Part shown: positions 24,579 through 33,434 of the stretch, piece after piece
How positions within the stretch are numbered: the first letter of the stretch is position 1
Layout of the letters: every line of letters starts with the position of its first letter
Assembly: GCA_934486735.1 (NCBI GenBank)
Contig: CAKSQL010000007.1
Span: 25,248-89,247, forward strand
Direction of reading: 5' to 3'
Source of the DNA: an uncultured Clostridia bacterium
Lineage (GTDB): Bacteria > Bacillota > Clostridia > UBA1381
DNA: 64,000 bases
Made by a program: the position numbers and the translations under genes
Notes under the pieces: model-generated
What the model saw: the letters and a program-made list of their open reading frames with translations, nothing else
What the model was told of the DNA's origin: nothing
Databases searched by the model: none

Positions 24579-25970
24579 ATGGCAGCTTGGAAAATGCACA
24601 CTCCGTCGGGAATGAGCGATATCATGCCGGGCGAATGTGCCAAAAAAAGAGAAGTGGAAAACACGCTTTGGTCAGTGTTTGCATCCTTCGGCTACCGCGA
24701 GGTTGAAATGCCGATGTTTGAATATTACGATGTCTATGCCGGCAGCGACGGACAGATTTCACGCGGACTTGAGCAGGAGAGCATGTTCAAGTTTTTTGAC
24801 GAGCAGGGAAGAATCCTTGCCCTGCGCCCCGAAATGACAACCTCCATTGCAAGAATGGCGGCAACCAAAACCGAGGGAATCCCTCTGCCGCTCAGATTTT
24901 GTTACACCGGCAGCGTTTTCAGAGCAGAGCGCACCTACGGCGCAAGACAGAGAGAGTTTACCCAGTCGGGAATCGAGCTTATCGGTGCGGATTCGCCAAA
25001 GGCGGACGCGGAGGTTATTGCCGCTGCAATCGAGGCGCTCATTGCGATAGGAATAAAGGAATTTCATATGGAAATAGGTCAGGTGGCGTTCTTTAACGGT
25101 CTGACCGAGCAGGCAGGACTCGATGCCGAGGATGTGGAGAGTCTGAGAGAGAGAATCGACAGCAAGGACAGATTCGGAATAAAGGAGCTTACCGAGAAGC
25201 TTGATATAGACGACAGCATAAAAAAGCTTATGATTGAGCTGCCGTACCTTTTCGGCGGTGCGGAGGTGCTTGAGCGCGCCGATGTGCCGGGACTGAACGC
25301 AACTTCAAGAGCGGCGCTTGCAAATGTAAGGAGCATATATGAAACTCTTGTCGGTTACGGACTTGAAAAATTTGTATCGATTGACCTTGGTATGCTTCAA
25401 AGCATCGACTACTACACCGGGTCGATTTTCAAGTGCTATACGCACGGAATCGGATTCCCGATTTGTGCCGGCGGCAGATACGACCATCTTATGCAGAAGT
25501 TCGGACGAAAGCTCGGTGCGGTCGGAATTGCGTTCGGAGTGAATCATATCCTCACCGTTCTGCGCGGTTCGGAGTCGCATGCTTTCTCGGCAGATGTTCC
25601 CGGAACGCTTGTTTATGCCGAGGACGGAGCGGATGCGCTTTGCTATGACCTTGCGTTCAATCTGCGTGTGAACGGCTGCATGGTCGAAAGCTATGTCGGA
25701 GACGGCGATTGGCACGATGCCGAAGAATACGCCGAAAAAAGTCATGCCGAGTGCATGATCCGCGTGTTTGCTGACGGGAAAATGCTCATCAAGGATTTCA
25801 AGCGCGGCGAAATCATCGAGACAACAACTGATGATTTTCTTGAATATTATGACGGCGATGACGACGACTGCGGCTGCGGCCACGACCATGAGCATGATGA
25901 AGGCTGCGACTGCGGACATCACCACCACGATGACTGCGGCTGCGGACATGAGCATGGCGAAAGGAGATAG
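24579..25970 (+). CDS. hisZ: ATP phosphoribosyltransferase regulatory subunit with metal-binding-like tail
   Basis: A HisRS-like paralogue that activates short HisG in the first step of histidine synthesis. The 463 residues follow the class II synthetase core (MHTPSGMSDIMPGECAKKRE; RGLEQESMFKFFDEQGR; ALRPEMTTSIARM; GARQREFTQSGIELIG). The immediate hisG neighbour and the absence of a normal C-terminal anticodon domain favour HisZ over HisS. The last 40 residues are a striking run of His, Cys, Asp and Gly (CGCGHDHEHDEGCDCG and similar), not part of the family and likely to bind zinc or nickel. AAGGAG precedes the ATG at 24579. Confidence 0.88.
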   Translation: MAAWKMHTPSGMSDIMPGECAKKREVENTLWSVFASFGYREVEMPMFEYYDVYAGSDGQISRGLEQESMFKFFDEQGRILALRPEMTTSIARMAATKTEGIPLPLRFCYTGSVFRAERTYGARQREFTQSGIELIGADSPKADAEVIAAAIEALIAIGIKEFHMEIGQVAFFNGLTEQAGLDAEDVESLRERIDSKDRFGIKELTEKLDIDDSIKKLMIELPYLFGGAEVLERADVPGLNATSRAALANVRSIYETLVGYGLEKFVSIDLGMLQSIDYYTGSIFKCYTHGIGFPICAGGRYDHLMQKFGRKLGAVGIAFGVNHILTVLRGSESHAFSADVPGTLVYAEDGADALCYDLAFNLRVNGCMVESYVGDGDWHDAEEYAEKSHAECMIRVFADGKMLIKDFKRGEIIETTTDDFLEYYDGDDDDCGCGHDHEHDEGCDCGHHHHDDCGCGHEHGERR

Positions 25971-25975
25971 CGGCG

Positions 25976-26605
25976 ATGAAATATTTAACTGTTGCACTTG
26001 CAAAGGGACGGCTTGCGGAGCTTTCGATAGACCTGTTTTCCAATATCGGCATGGACTGCTCCGAAATGAAGAAAAAATCAAGAAAGCTTATCTTTACCGA
26101 TGAAAAAAATAAAATGAAATTTATACTTGTAAAGGCATCGGACGTTCCGACCTATGTGGAGTACGGAGCTGCCGATATCGGCATAGTCGGCAAGGACACG
26201 CTGCTTGAAGAAAGCCGAAATCTTTATGAAATGATTAATCTCGGCTTCGGCGCATGCAAAATGGCGGTCTGCGGCAAGCACGAGCTTAAGGACAAGCTTT
26301 TTTTGATAAATAACCTGCGTGTGGCGTCGAAATATCCGAAGATTGCAAGAAGCTTTTTCCAGGACGAAAAAGGGCAGACGATAGAGCTTATAAAGCTTAA
26401 CGGGTCGGTGGAGCTTGCGCCGATTGTTGGGCTTTCCGACGTAATTGTCGATATAGTGGAAAGCGGCAAAACACTGGAGGAAAACGGGCTTGAGGTTCTG
26501 CATGAGATATGTCCGCTGTCGGCATGGTTTGTGGTAAACAAGGTCAGCATGAAAATGCATACCGACAGGATAATGAGCATTGTGGAAAGCTTTAGAAATG
26601 CGTAA
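25976..26605 (+). CDS. hisG: ATP phosphoribosyltransferase, short form
   Basis: Catalytic subunit for condensation of ATP and PRPP, the committed step of histidine synthesis. With 209 residues it is the short form that lacks the regulatory ACT-like domain and needs HisZ, which is encoded 5 bp upstream. Signatures are LTVALAKGRLAELSIDLF, YVEYGAADIGIVGKD and the PRPP-binding region DVIVDIVESGKTLEENGL. AAAGGAG precedes the start. Confidence 0.97.
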   Translation: MKYLTVALAKGRLAELSIDLFSNIGMDCSEMKKKSRKLIFTDEKNKMKFILVKASDVPTYVEYGAADIGIVGKDTLLEESRNLYEMINLGFGACKMAVCGKHELKDKLFLINNLRVASKYPKIARSFFQDEKGQTIELIKLNGSVELAPIVGLSDVIVDIVESGKTLEENGLEVLHEICPLSAWFVVNKVSMKMHTDRIMSIVESFRNA

Positions 26606-26636
26606 AAATAAAATTTAAAAGCAGAGGAGTTTTCAT

Positions 26637-27353
26637 ATGAGAATATATCCGGCTATCGATATAAAGGACGGGAAGTGCGTCCGCCTTTTGCAGGGACGCT
26701 TTTCCGATGTCACCGTCTACGGCGACAATCCCGTTGAGATTGCAAAAAAATGGGAAAAAGAGGGCGGCGAGTATCTGCATGTGGTAGATTTGGACGGCGC
26801 ACTCAAAGGTCATGGCGTGAATGCCGAGGTTATAAAAAGCATCTGCGGCGCGCTGAATATCCCGGTTCAGACCGGCGGCGGAATCCGCACAATGCAGGAT
26901 GTTGAGGATAAGCTTGCCTGCGGCATAGAGCGCGTTATTATAGGAACATCGGCTGTAAAGGACGAAGAATTTGTAAAGCGCGCCATAGACCGATACGGCA
27001 GCAGAATCGTTATAGGAATAGACGCAAAGGATTCCAAGGTAGCTGTTGAAGGCTGGGAAGAAGTAAGCTCTCTCGATGCGGTTGAGTTTGCAAAAAAGAT
27101 GGAAGCGCTCGGCGCATCGGCGTTTGTTTACACCGATATCGCAACCGACGGAACGCTCATGGGACCGAACACGCAGGCGATGGCGGAAATGGCAGCGGCA
27201 GTCAGTGCCGATGTTATCGCATCCGGCGGAATCGGCGACATAAGCCATATCGAATCGCTCAAGCCGACAGGCGTTGAGGGTGTGATTGTCGGACGTGCCT
27301 TGTACACCGGTTCGGTAAGGCTTGCCGATGCCATAGAAAAGGGAAAAAATTAA
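26637..27353 (+). CDS. hisA: ProFAR isomerase
   Basis: Amadori isomerase (phosphoribosylformimino-AICAR-P isomerase), a (beta/alpha)8 barrel of 238 residues. The N-terminal MRIYPAIDIKDGKCVRLLQG contains the catalytic Asp. VDLDGA, QTGGGIRT, FVYTDIATDGTLMGPN (second catalytic Asp) and ASGGIGD are typical phosphate-binding and catalytic segments. AGAGGAG precedes the ATG. It lies 31 bp after hisG in the operon. Confidence 0.97.
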   Translation: MRIYPAIDIKDGKCVRLLQGRFSDVTVYGDNPVEIAKKWEKEGGEYLHVVDLDGALKGHGVNAEVIKSICGALNIPVQTGGGIRTMQDVEDKLACGIERVIIGTSAVKDEEFVKRAIDRYGSRIVIGIDAKDSKVAVEGWEEVSSLDAVEFAKKMEALGASAFVYTDIATDGTLMGPNTQAMAEMAAAVSADVIASGGIGDISHIESLKPTGVEGVIVGRALYTGSVRLADAIEKGKN

Positions 27354-27414
27354 AAAAAGGTGACGAAAAACTTATAGTTTCACCGCACAAAATAAACAAA
27401 AAGGGGTTTTGAAA

Positions 27415-28029
27415 GTGAAATTTGATCAGAACGGATTAATTCCGGCAGTAATTCAGGACGCATCCACCAAGGAGGTTCTTATGGTCGGATACATGAATGA
27501 TGAGACATTGAAAAGAACAATCGAAAGCGGCAGAGCGGTTTTTTGGTCGCGCTCAAGGGGCGAAACGTGGGTTAAGGGAGCAACCTCCGGCAACTACATG
27601 TTCGTAAAGGAAATAAGAATCGACTGCGACGAGGACTGCCTTTTGATTCTTGCCGAGCCGGCAGGACCGGCATGCCACACCGGGCATAAGAGCTGCTTTT
27701 TCAGGAAGATAGAGAACGGCGAGCTGAAAGAGACGGAGGAGGAACTCAATTCCGATGATATCCTTGCGCGGCTTATGGCGGTGGCTCAGGACAGACGAAA
27801 AAATCCTCAGCCGGGCAGTTATACAAACTATCTCTTTGACAAGGGCGCGGATAAGATTCTGAAAAAGGTCGGAGAAGAAGCTGCCGAGGTGGTTATAGCC
27901 GGCAAAAACCGCGATAAGGCGGAAATTTCGTATGAGGTTGCCGACCTCATGTATCATATGACAGTTATGCTTGCGGATAATGACATGACATGGAATGACA
28001 TTTTTGAAGAGCTTGAAAAACGCAGGTAG
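27415..28029 (+). CDS. hisIE: Bifunctional PR-AMP cyclohydrolase / PR-ATP pyrophosphatase
   Basis: Two fused enzymes for the second and third steps of histidine synthesis. Residues 1-110 are the cyclohydrolase HisI (FWSRSRGETWVKGATSGN, zinc Cys residues in DCDEDC and PACHTGHKSCFF). Residues about 118-204 are the all-helical pyrophosphatase HisE (GSYTNYLFDKGADKILKKVG, EEAAEVVIAGKN). The GTG at 27415 after AAGGGG is preferred to the in-frame TTG at 27409. Confidence 0.95.
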   Translation: MKFDQNGLIPAVIQDASTKEVLMVGYMNDETLKRTIESGRAVFWSRSRGETWVKGATSGNYMFVKEIRIDCDEDCLLILAEPAGPACHTGHKSCFFRKIENGELKETEEELNSDDILARLMAVAQDRRKNPQPGSYTNYLFDKGADKILKKVGEEAAEVVIAGKNRDKAEISYEVADLMYHMTVMLADNDMTWNDIFEELEKRR

Positions 28030-28049
28030 GAAAGGAAGAATGGATCACC

Positions 28050-28937
28050 ATGCGTTATGGCATAATTGACGTAGGCTCGAACACAATCCGCGGCGTAGCC
28101 TACGAGACTGAGGGAAACAGGGCGGTAAAGGTTGAGGATAAGCTGGTTAAGTCGCATATCCTTGACAGTATCGAAAATAATTCTCTTAACGAAAGCGGAT
28201 TGGAACTTTTAATTGTTGTTCTCAATAAACTCAGGGAGCTGCTTTTTGCGGCGGACTGCAAGGTGGTGCATTGCTTTGCGACGGCATCGCTCAGAGGACT
28301 TGACAATATTGAAGATATAAAAAGAAATGTGTATGAAACCACCGGGATTATAGTCGATGTTCTGAGCGGAGATGAGGAGGCGGAGTGTGATTTTATCGCG
28401 CTCCGCAGCAGCATACCCGAGCGCAGCGCAATCGGGATTGACTTGGGCGGCGGCAGCTGTCAGCTGATGCAGTTCGAGCGTGATAAGCTGCTATACTCAA
28501 ATTCCTTTGATATAGGCTCAAGACGTCTTAAAAACAGGTTCGTTTCGGGCAGACTGCCGACCGCGCAGGAAAGAAAAGATATAGAATTTTATGTCCGCAA
28601 TGCTCTTGCCGGAACATTTAATCTTTTTGGTTCAAGATATATCTATGCTATGGGCGGTACGGCAAAAAGTACGCTGAGGCTGCACAACTGCATGACAATA
28701 AGCGCGGGCGACGGCGGATTTATCAGCATCGAAAAGATTGATAAACTTTTCCGGCTGGTTGATTCGGATCCGGATAAAATGTATGATATTTTCACGCGCG
28801 TAGTTAAAAAACGTGCCGATACCATTGTTCCGGGGATAATGATTCTGCGCACAATCTGTGACTTTTTGGATGTCGAGGGATTTTATGTGCTGAAATGCAG
28901 CGTGAGAGACGGATATTTAACAAAAATAATTGAATAG
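28050..28937 (+). CDS. Ppx/GppA-family phosphatase
   Basis: A 295-residue actin-fold phosphatase for exopolyphosphate or pppGpp. Phosphate loops are IIDVGSNTIRGVAYE at the N-terminus and IGIDLGGGSCQLMQFE in the middle; CFATASLRGLDN and LSGDEEAECDF are typical. It lacks the C-terminal HD-like domain of long GppA. It begins 20 bp after hisIE and is probably in the same transcript. Polyphosphate versus pppGpp specificity is not determined. Confidence 0.88.
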   Translation: MRYGIIDVGSNTIRGVAYETEGNRAVKVEDKLVKSHILDSIENNSLNESGLELLIVVLNKLRELLFAADCKVVHCFATASLRGLDNIEDIKRNVYETTGIIVDVLSGDEEAECDFIALRSSIPERSAIGIDLGGGSCQLMQFERDKLLYSNSFDIGSRRLKNRFVSGRLPTAQERKDIEFYVRNALAGTFNLFGSRYIYAMGGTAKSTLRLHNCMTISAGDGGFISIEKIDKLFRLVDSDPDKMYDIFTRVVKKRADTIVPGIMILRTICDFLDVEGFYVLKCSVRDGYLTKIIE

Positions 28938-28946
28938 ATAAACAAA

Positions 28947-29012
28947 ATGCGCCGGACATGACATGGACAGCTCCTCAAAACTAACGGAGCGCTCCTTGCC
29001 TGCCCGGCGCAT
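28947..29012 (+). terminator. Terminator of the his-ppx operon
   Basis: ATGCGCCGG pairs with CCGGCGCAT around a long loop that contains smaller hairpins. It lies between the convergent ppx and nagB genes; the T tail is weak. Confidence 0.55.
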
Positions 29013-29053
29013 TGTTTACGGCGATTAATGGAATAATGCGGATTTTCGAATTT

Positions 29054-29848
29054 CTAATCGATTGAATCTGCTATACTTTCGTTGGTGCAAAACAAAACAT
29101 TTGGATGATTTTTAAGCAGTGTGGCAGGTATCTGCGGCTGCGGCTCTTTGCTTAAAATGCGTTTCAGAATCCCCGGATGCCATGGCGCGCCAAGCGACAG
29201 ATAAATCCGCTTTGATGCAAGAATCTGCTTCATGCCGATGGTGATACACCACTTCGGCATCGCGGCGATGTCGCCTTTCAGATACGCCGCTCCGTTGATT
29301 GCAATTGTCTCGTGCGATATTGGCAAAACGCGGCTGCCGAGATTTGAAAATTCCTCCGCGCTGATTGCATCGCTCGGCTCGGCGGCTTCGTTAAAGGCGA
29401 TATGCCCGTTTATGCCCACGCCGCCGTAGCAGACATCCGCACCGCCCAGCGACTCCAGCAGAGCGTCGTAATCGGCTTCCTTCCCCGGCTCGGGAAAAAG
29501 CCGCTGATTCTCGGGCATAACCAAATCGGGGCGTACGAGCGAATAAAATTCGTCGTTCATCCGTTTGCGAAAGCTCAAAAAATGTGTCGGCGAAATAGCC
29601 TCGGTCGGGGTTGACATGTACTCGTCCATGTTAAAGAACCACACATTTTTGAGCGAGATATTCAGCTTGTTTACCACGCTTGCCAAAATCGGGTACTGCC
29701 CCGTCGGACCGACCGGGACAATAAAAACCGTTTTCCTGTTCATAGCGTTGTTTTTTATAATTTCGTGGAGCATGTCAAGTGCCATGTCCAAATTTACTTC
29801 GGGGTCGGTTTTCAGGACTTTTAAATTTATATTATTTATTTTTTTCAT
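29054..29848 (-). CDS. nagB: Glucosamine-6-phosphate deaminase-like protein
   Basis: Converts glucosamine-6-phosphate to fructose-6-phosphate and ammonia. The 264 residues have the isomerase/deaminase fold with VPVGPTGQYPIL, the general-base Asp in WFFNMDEYM, and the active-site segment GGVGINGHIAFNE with His and Glu. It starts 2 bp after nagA and completes the aminosugar route to glycolysis. Divergent members of this family exist, so activity on a related aminosugar phosphate remains possible. Confidence 0.88.
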   Translation of the reverse strand: MKKINNINLKVLKTDPEVNLDMALDMLHEIIKNNAMNRKTVFIVPVGPTGQYPILASVVNKLNISLKNVWFFNMDEYMSTPTEAISPTHFLSFRKRMNDEFYSLVRPDLVMPENQRLFPEPGKEADYDALLESLGGADVCYGGVGINGHIAFNEAAEPSDAISAEEFSNLGSRVLPISHETIAINGAAYLKGDIAAMPKWCITIGMKQILASKRIYLSLGAPWHPGILKRILSKEPQPQIPATLLKNHPNVLFCTNESIADSID

Positions 29849-29850
29849 TT

Positions 29851-31020
29851 TTATTTCTCCTTGTATTTCATTCCGTTTTTAAATACAGAAATAAGATTAA
29901 ACTTATCGTCCAGCTCGCACAGATTGGCGATAAAGCCTTTTTTCACGCTGCCTATGTTGCTCTCTCCGATAATGCGTGCCGGTGTGGAAGTTCCCATTTT
30001 AAACGCATCGGTCACAGATATACCGGCATTAATCATATTTTTAACCATTTCGTGAACGCTTGTTATGCTTCCTGCAAATTTGCTCCCGTCGGCGAGCGTT
30101 GCAATTTTCCCGCAAACCTTTACTTTAAGCGAGCTTGGGTCGTTGCCGCTGCCGAGCGTATATAGCCTGCCGTCCTCTGGCATGCCTGCACATCTTAAGG
30201 AGTCGGAGACAAGCGCCGTTTTGCCCGCACCCTTGCATTTTATAATAAAACGCGCCATTTCGGGGGTGATATGTACATTGTCGGCAATTATTTCGCAGCT
30301 TAAATTATCGTCCAAAAGTCCGTACTCACGAAGTCCCATTTCGCGGACTCCGACCTTTGTGCCAAAGCCGGACATGGCGCAGTATATGTGAGTCAAATGC
30401 CGCATACCGGCGCGGACGGACGGCATAAACTCCGGATAAGCTCCGTCGTCATGTCCGCCCGATACCAATATTCCGCAATCGGTAAGTCTGCGTGTCATTT
30501 CTCCGTCCGAGTCAAGTTCGGGCGCGATTGTAACGGTCTTGATTATGTCGCTGTTTTCAAGGATAAATCCGTAATCGTCGCATTTCGGGTCAAGCAGATA
30601 TTTCGGATTCTGCGCTCCGCTGCCGCACAGGGACAGAAACGGTCCCTCCAGATGCGCACCGAGTACACGCGCATAATCGGAGGAGTGCATATATTTTCGC
30701 ACTCGGGCAAGAAATGCAAGCAACTGCTCTCTCGGGGCGGTGAGCGAGGTGGCGGCAACGTCGGTTGTGCCGTGCTCGATATGATATCTCAAAGCGCTGT
30801 CAAAGGAATCGTCGGTTGCGTCCATAAAATCTCCGCCGTTTCCGCCATGGGTGTGGATATCGACAAAGCCTGCACTTATATAATTGCCGTGGACATCGTA
30901 CCCTCCCGAAATATCAAAATGTCCGATATCCGAGATAATACCGCCGCGTATTATAATATCCAGCGGCTCGCTTATCGAATCGCGGCCGATAATGCGGCAG
31001 TTTTTGAGTATATTATTCAT
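29851..31020 (-). CDS. nagA: N-acetylglucosamine-6-phosphate deacetylase
   Basis: A 389-residue amidohydrolase-fold deacetylase in the cytosol. Metal and active-site segments are GFVDIHTHGGNGGDFMD (HxH), LGAHLEGPFLS, HLTHIYCAMS and the catalytic Asp in ALVSDSLRCAGM. Its first 8 bp overlap the end of the oxidoreductase gene, and nagB follows after 2 bp, so the three form one tight operon for N-acetylated aminosugars. Confidence 0.93.
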   Translation of the reverse strand: MNNILKNCRIIGRDSISEPLDIIIRGGIISDIGHFDISGGYDVHGNYISAGFVDIHTHGGNGGDFMDATDDSFDSALRYHIEHGTTDVAATSLTAPREQLLAFLARVRKYMHSSDYARVLGAHLEGPFLSLCGSGAQNPKYLLDPKCDDYGFILENSDIIKTVTIAPELDSDGEMTRRLTDCGILVSGGHDDGAYPEFMPSVRAGMRHLTHIYCAMSGFGTKVGVREMGLREYGLLDDNLSCEIIADNVHITPEMARFIIKCKGAGKTALVSDSLRCAGMPEDGRLYTLGSGNDPSSLKVKVCGKIATLADGSKFAGSITSVHEMVKNMINAGISVTDAFKMGTSTPARIIGESNIGSVKKGFIANLCELDDKFNLISVFKNGMKYKEK

Positions 31021-32284
31021 GTACCTTTACCGCTTTTCCGCCGCTGAGACGCGAATCCTCGGCAGCTATGCCGATTAAATGGCTTTCTACCGATTCGCTT
31101 AACGAGGTACGATTTTCCTCCGCTCCGGTGAGGACGGAATAAAGCTGCGAAATCATCTTTGAATCACCGCCGCCATGTCCCTGACCGCCCTCAAAGAGCG
31201 TGTTGTAATCTATAACCTGCATTTCCTCGCCGTAGGGGCGAATCTCTATCGTGTTGCTCCTCTCGTCCAAAAGCAGCTCGCCGTAGGTACCGAACAGGTT
31301 GATTCTGCGTCCCGACTCGGCGGCAAAGAGCATTTTCAAGGTGGCGATAACACCATTTTTAAATTGCATCTGTACCATTTGATGATCAACAACATGCTCG
31401 TTCGTGTCAACATGGCAGCGAAATGCGCACTGACCGAAATAGGTTGTTCGGATGCCCTCGTACAAATCCTCCTCGGTGGTGGGTCTTTTTAATGATACCT
31501 TGCTGAAAGGCCAGTCAAATTCGGGACACCCTATTTTGTACCAGCGGTCTATGTAAATTCTTTTTGCACTGTACGGACATGTCTCGATATATTGACAGTC
31601 GAGACAACGCTCGGCAGAGCCTTTGGGAGCGTTTTCCTCGCGGAAAAAGCTCAGCGCTCCGATTGATGATACGGTGTCGCACTCAGAGCCCGCATAGTGC
31701 TGAATCAAATCAAGGTCGTGGCTGCATTTTGCCAGGATTGTCGGATGTGCAATGTCGTTCACTGCCGATTGTATGCGGACATAAGCTTGCGCCTGATGCC
31801 AATAAATAACACGCTCCATAGCGTCTATCGCAACCAAATCGCCGATTACGCCGCTTTTCAAAAGTTCGTAGAGCTTTTCGAACATAATTCCGTATCTCAG
31901 CTCGTGACAGACCGCAACCAATTTTCCGGTCTCCTTTTGAGTATTCAGCAAATCGCGGATTTCATCCCTTGAATCGCTGATAGGCTTTTCAAGAAGAATG
32001 TCATAGCCTTGCTTCATGGCGCGTATGCACTGACGGACATGCTCCTTGTCATAGGTGGCGATTACCATTATGTCACCCCTTTTTTCGGCAAACAGGCTTT
32101 CTTCATCCGAAAAAAGCTTGTCGTCCGATAAATTAAATCTTTTCTTAAACTTTACCAGCTGATCGGGGTTGATATCACATGCAGCTGAAATTTCGAACTG
32201 ATCCGGATGCTCCGAAAGAAATCCGGCATAGCCGTAGCCTCTGCCTCCCGCTCCCAAAATTACGACTTTGAATTTTTTGTTCAT
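31013..32284 (-). CDS. Gfo/Idh/MocA-family oxidoreductase
   Basis: A 423-residue NAD(P)-dependent sugar oxidoreductase. The N-terminal Rossmann fold begins KVVILGAGGRGYGYAGFL; EKPISDSRDEI carries the conserved Glu-Lys-Pro, and NDIAHPTILAKCSHDLDL holds the catalytic Asp-His region. A Cys-rich insert (CLDCQYIETCPYSAKRIY) is present. The start at 32284 has AGGAGAG upstream. It is first in the operon with nagA and nagB, which suggests oxidation or epimerisation of an aminosugar glycan component. The substrate is unknown. Confidence 0.85.
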   Translation of the reverse strand: MNKKFKVVILGAGGRGYGYAGFLSEHPDQFEISAACDINPDQLVKFKKRFNLSDDKLFSDEESLFAEKRGDIMVIATYDKEHVRQCIRAMKQGYDILLEKPISDSRDEIRDLLNTQKETGKLVAVCHELRYGIMFEKLYELLKSGVIGDLVAIDAMERVIYWHQAQAYVRIQSAVNDIAHPTILAKCSHDLDLIQHYAGSECDTVSSIGALSFFREENAPKGSAERCLDCQYIETCPYSAKRIYIDRWYKIGCPEFDWPFSKVSLKRPTTEEDLYEGIRTTYFGQCAFRCHVDTNEHVVDHQMVQMQFKNGVIATLKMLFAAESGRRINLFGTYGELLLDERSNTIEIRPYGEEMQVIDYNTLFEGGQGHGGGDSKMISQLYSVLTGAEENRTSLSESVESHLIGIAAEDSRLSGGKAVKVHE

Positions 32285-32308
32285 GCTATCTCTCCTCATA
32301 TGATTTTG

Positions 32309-32338
32309 ATTATATTTTATATCTTTCCGATATCGCAA
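32309..32338 (-). promoter_or_regulatory. Sigma-A promoter of the nag operon
   Basis: Minus-strand TTGCGA (32338-32333), 18-bp spacer, perfect TATAAT (32314-32309), 25 bp before the oxidoreductase start. Confidence 0.65.
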
Positions 32339-32384
32339 TCAATGGATGGAGTAAACGCATAATTGGACTTTTTAACGATTTAGC

Positions 32385-32413
32385 TTGACAAATGTGACAG
32401 TTCGGAATATAAT
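32385..32413 (+). promoter_or_regulatory. Sigma-A promoter of the nag-locus AraC gene
   Basis: Perfect TTGACA (32385-32390), 17-bp spacer, perfect TATAAT (32408-32413). It faces away from the nag operon promoter about 70 bp away. Confidence 0.85.
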
Positions 32414-32460
32414 CATAGATAATTGAATTACGTGATTTCGGCTGAAAGAAGGGGATTTGT

Positions 32461-33354
32461 ATGCGGATTGATTTTTCGGAGCTGGGGAAATATTTTTTTG
32501 ATATAGCCAATATCTTTGTTGTAAGGCAGGAGGTCAGCGGAAAAACGAGATTCACAATGCACGAGCCGCGCCCTACCGACGGTTTGCTCTTCTTTTCAAG
32601 CACAACCGGGATATGCTATCAAAAGGATATGCTGCCGATGATTGTTCCGCACGGTGCGCTGGTATATCTGCCCAAGGACAGCAATTATATATGGGAAAAC
32701 TCGCCTGCGCTGAATAACGGAATGCAGGAACAGCTTTTGTTCGAGTTCACTTTGAGCCTTGCCCAAACGCAGAGGGGCGACAGCATAAAAAGAGAGCTTT
32801 CGCGCACCGGAGCAAGCGATACGCCGATATCGTTCGGGGATAGGGTAAGGATTGTAACAACTCAGCACACCATGCTCTACCGCAGACTTTTTTCAACGCT
32901 TTTGGAGGCGTTTTGTGCTCCGCGCTTTTCGCCGCTCGCGGTCTACAGCTCTGCATATGAGATATTCAACACACTGTCCAATAATTGCCGAATCGAGCAT
33001 GAGAATGTCGCTGATACAAGAGTTATAAAGGATAGTATTAATCTTTTGGAGAGCAGTGAAAGAATGAGTATAAACGAAATTGCGGCAGCGTGCAATGTCA
33101 GCATCGGACATTTTGAACGTCTGTTTCGGATTTATGCCGGAATGTCGCCGAATGAGTATCGGAGCATGTACAGGATAAATCAAATAAAAATGCATTTGCA
33201 GAGAGAGGATATCGGACTTGAAAGGATAGCCGAGGAAATGGGTTATTGCGACAGCGGATATCTGTGCCGTATTTTCAAAAAAAGAACCGGTATGACCCCA
33301 AGCGAATATAGAAAAATGTATCTTGTTCAGACGCAAAAAATCGACCGGAGATAA
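32461..33354 (+). CDS. AraC-family regulator of the nag locus
   Basis: A 297-residue regulator. The N-terminal cupin-like half binds an effector (FTMHEPRPTDGLLFFSS; LVYLPKDSNYIW). The C-terminal double helix-turn-helix has MSINEIAAACNVSIGHFERL and IAEEMGYCDSGYLCRIFKK, ending MTPSEYRKMY. AAGGGG precedes the ATG. Divergent placement against the oxidoreductase-nagA-nagB operon makes that operon the likely target. Confidence 0.92.
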   Translation: MRIDFSELGKYFFDIANIFVVRQEVSGKTRFTMHEPRPTDGLLFFSSTTGICYQKDMLPMIVPHGALVYLPKDSNYIWENSPALNNGMQEQLLFEFTLSLAQTQRGDSIKRELSRTGASDTPISFGDRVRIVTTQHTMLYRRLFSTLLEAFCAPRFSPLAVYSSAYEIFNTLSNNCRIEHENVADTRVIKDSINLLESSERMSINEIAAACNVSIGHFERLFRIYAGMSPNEYRSMYRINQIKMHLQREDIGLERIAEEMGYCDSGYLCRIFKKRTGMTPSEYRKMYLVQTQKIDRR

Positions 33355-33383
33355 AAAATACAAAGATAAACCGTTATTGAATG

Positions 33384-33412
33384 TAAAAAAAGGCAGTCCT
33401 TTCGGATTGCCT
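33384..33412 (-). terminator. Terminator of the DUF554 gene
   Basis: On the minus strand AGGCAATCCGAAAGGACTGCCT forms a stem-loop with two wobble pairs, followed by seven Ts. Confidence 0.8.
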
Positions 33413-33434
33413 CGAAAATTTATATGTTTCTTTG

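Noticed and set aside
24579..25970. Calling this gene histidyl-tRNA synthetase (hisS)
   Set aside because: The adjacent short hisG requires HisZ, and the C-terminal anticodon-binding signature of HisS is not visible.
25305..26081. 258-codon minus-strand frame opposite hisZ/hisG
   Set aside because: It is the antisense of two clear genes; its Val/Ala-rich stretch mirrors the His/Asp codons of the HisZ tail.
29444..29490. Asn instead of Asp in the NagB active-site segment as an inactivating change
   Set aside because: Many members of the family have Asn at this position as I recall them (GxNGH), so it is not diagnostic.
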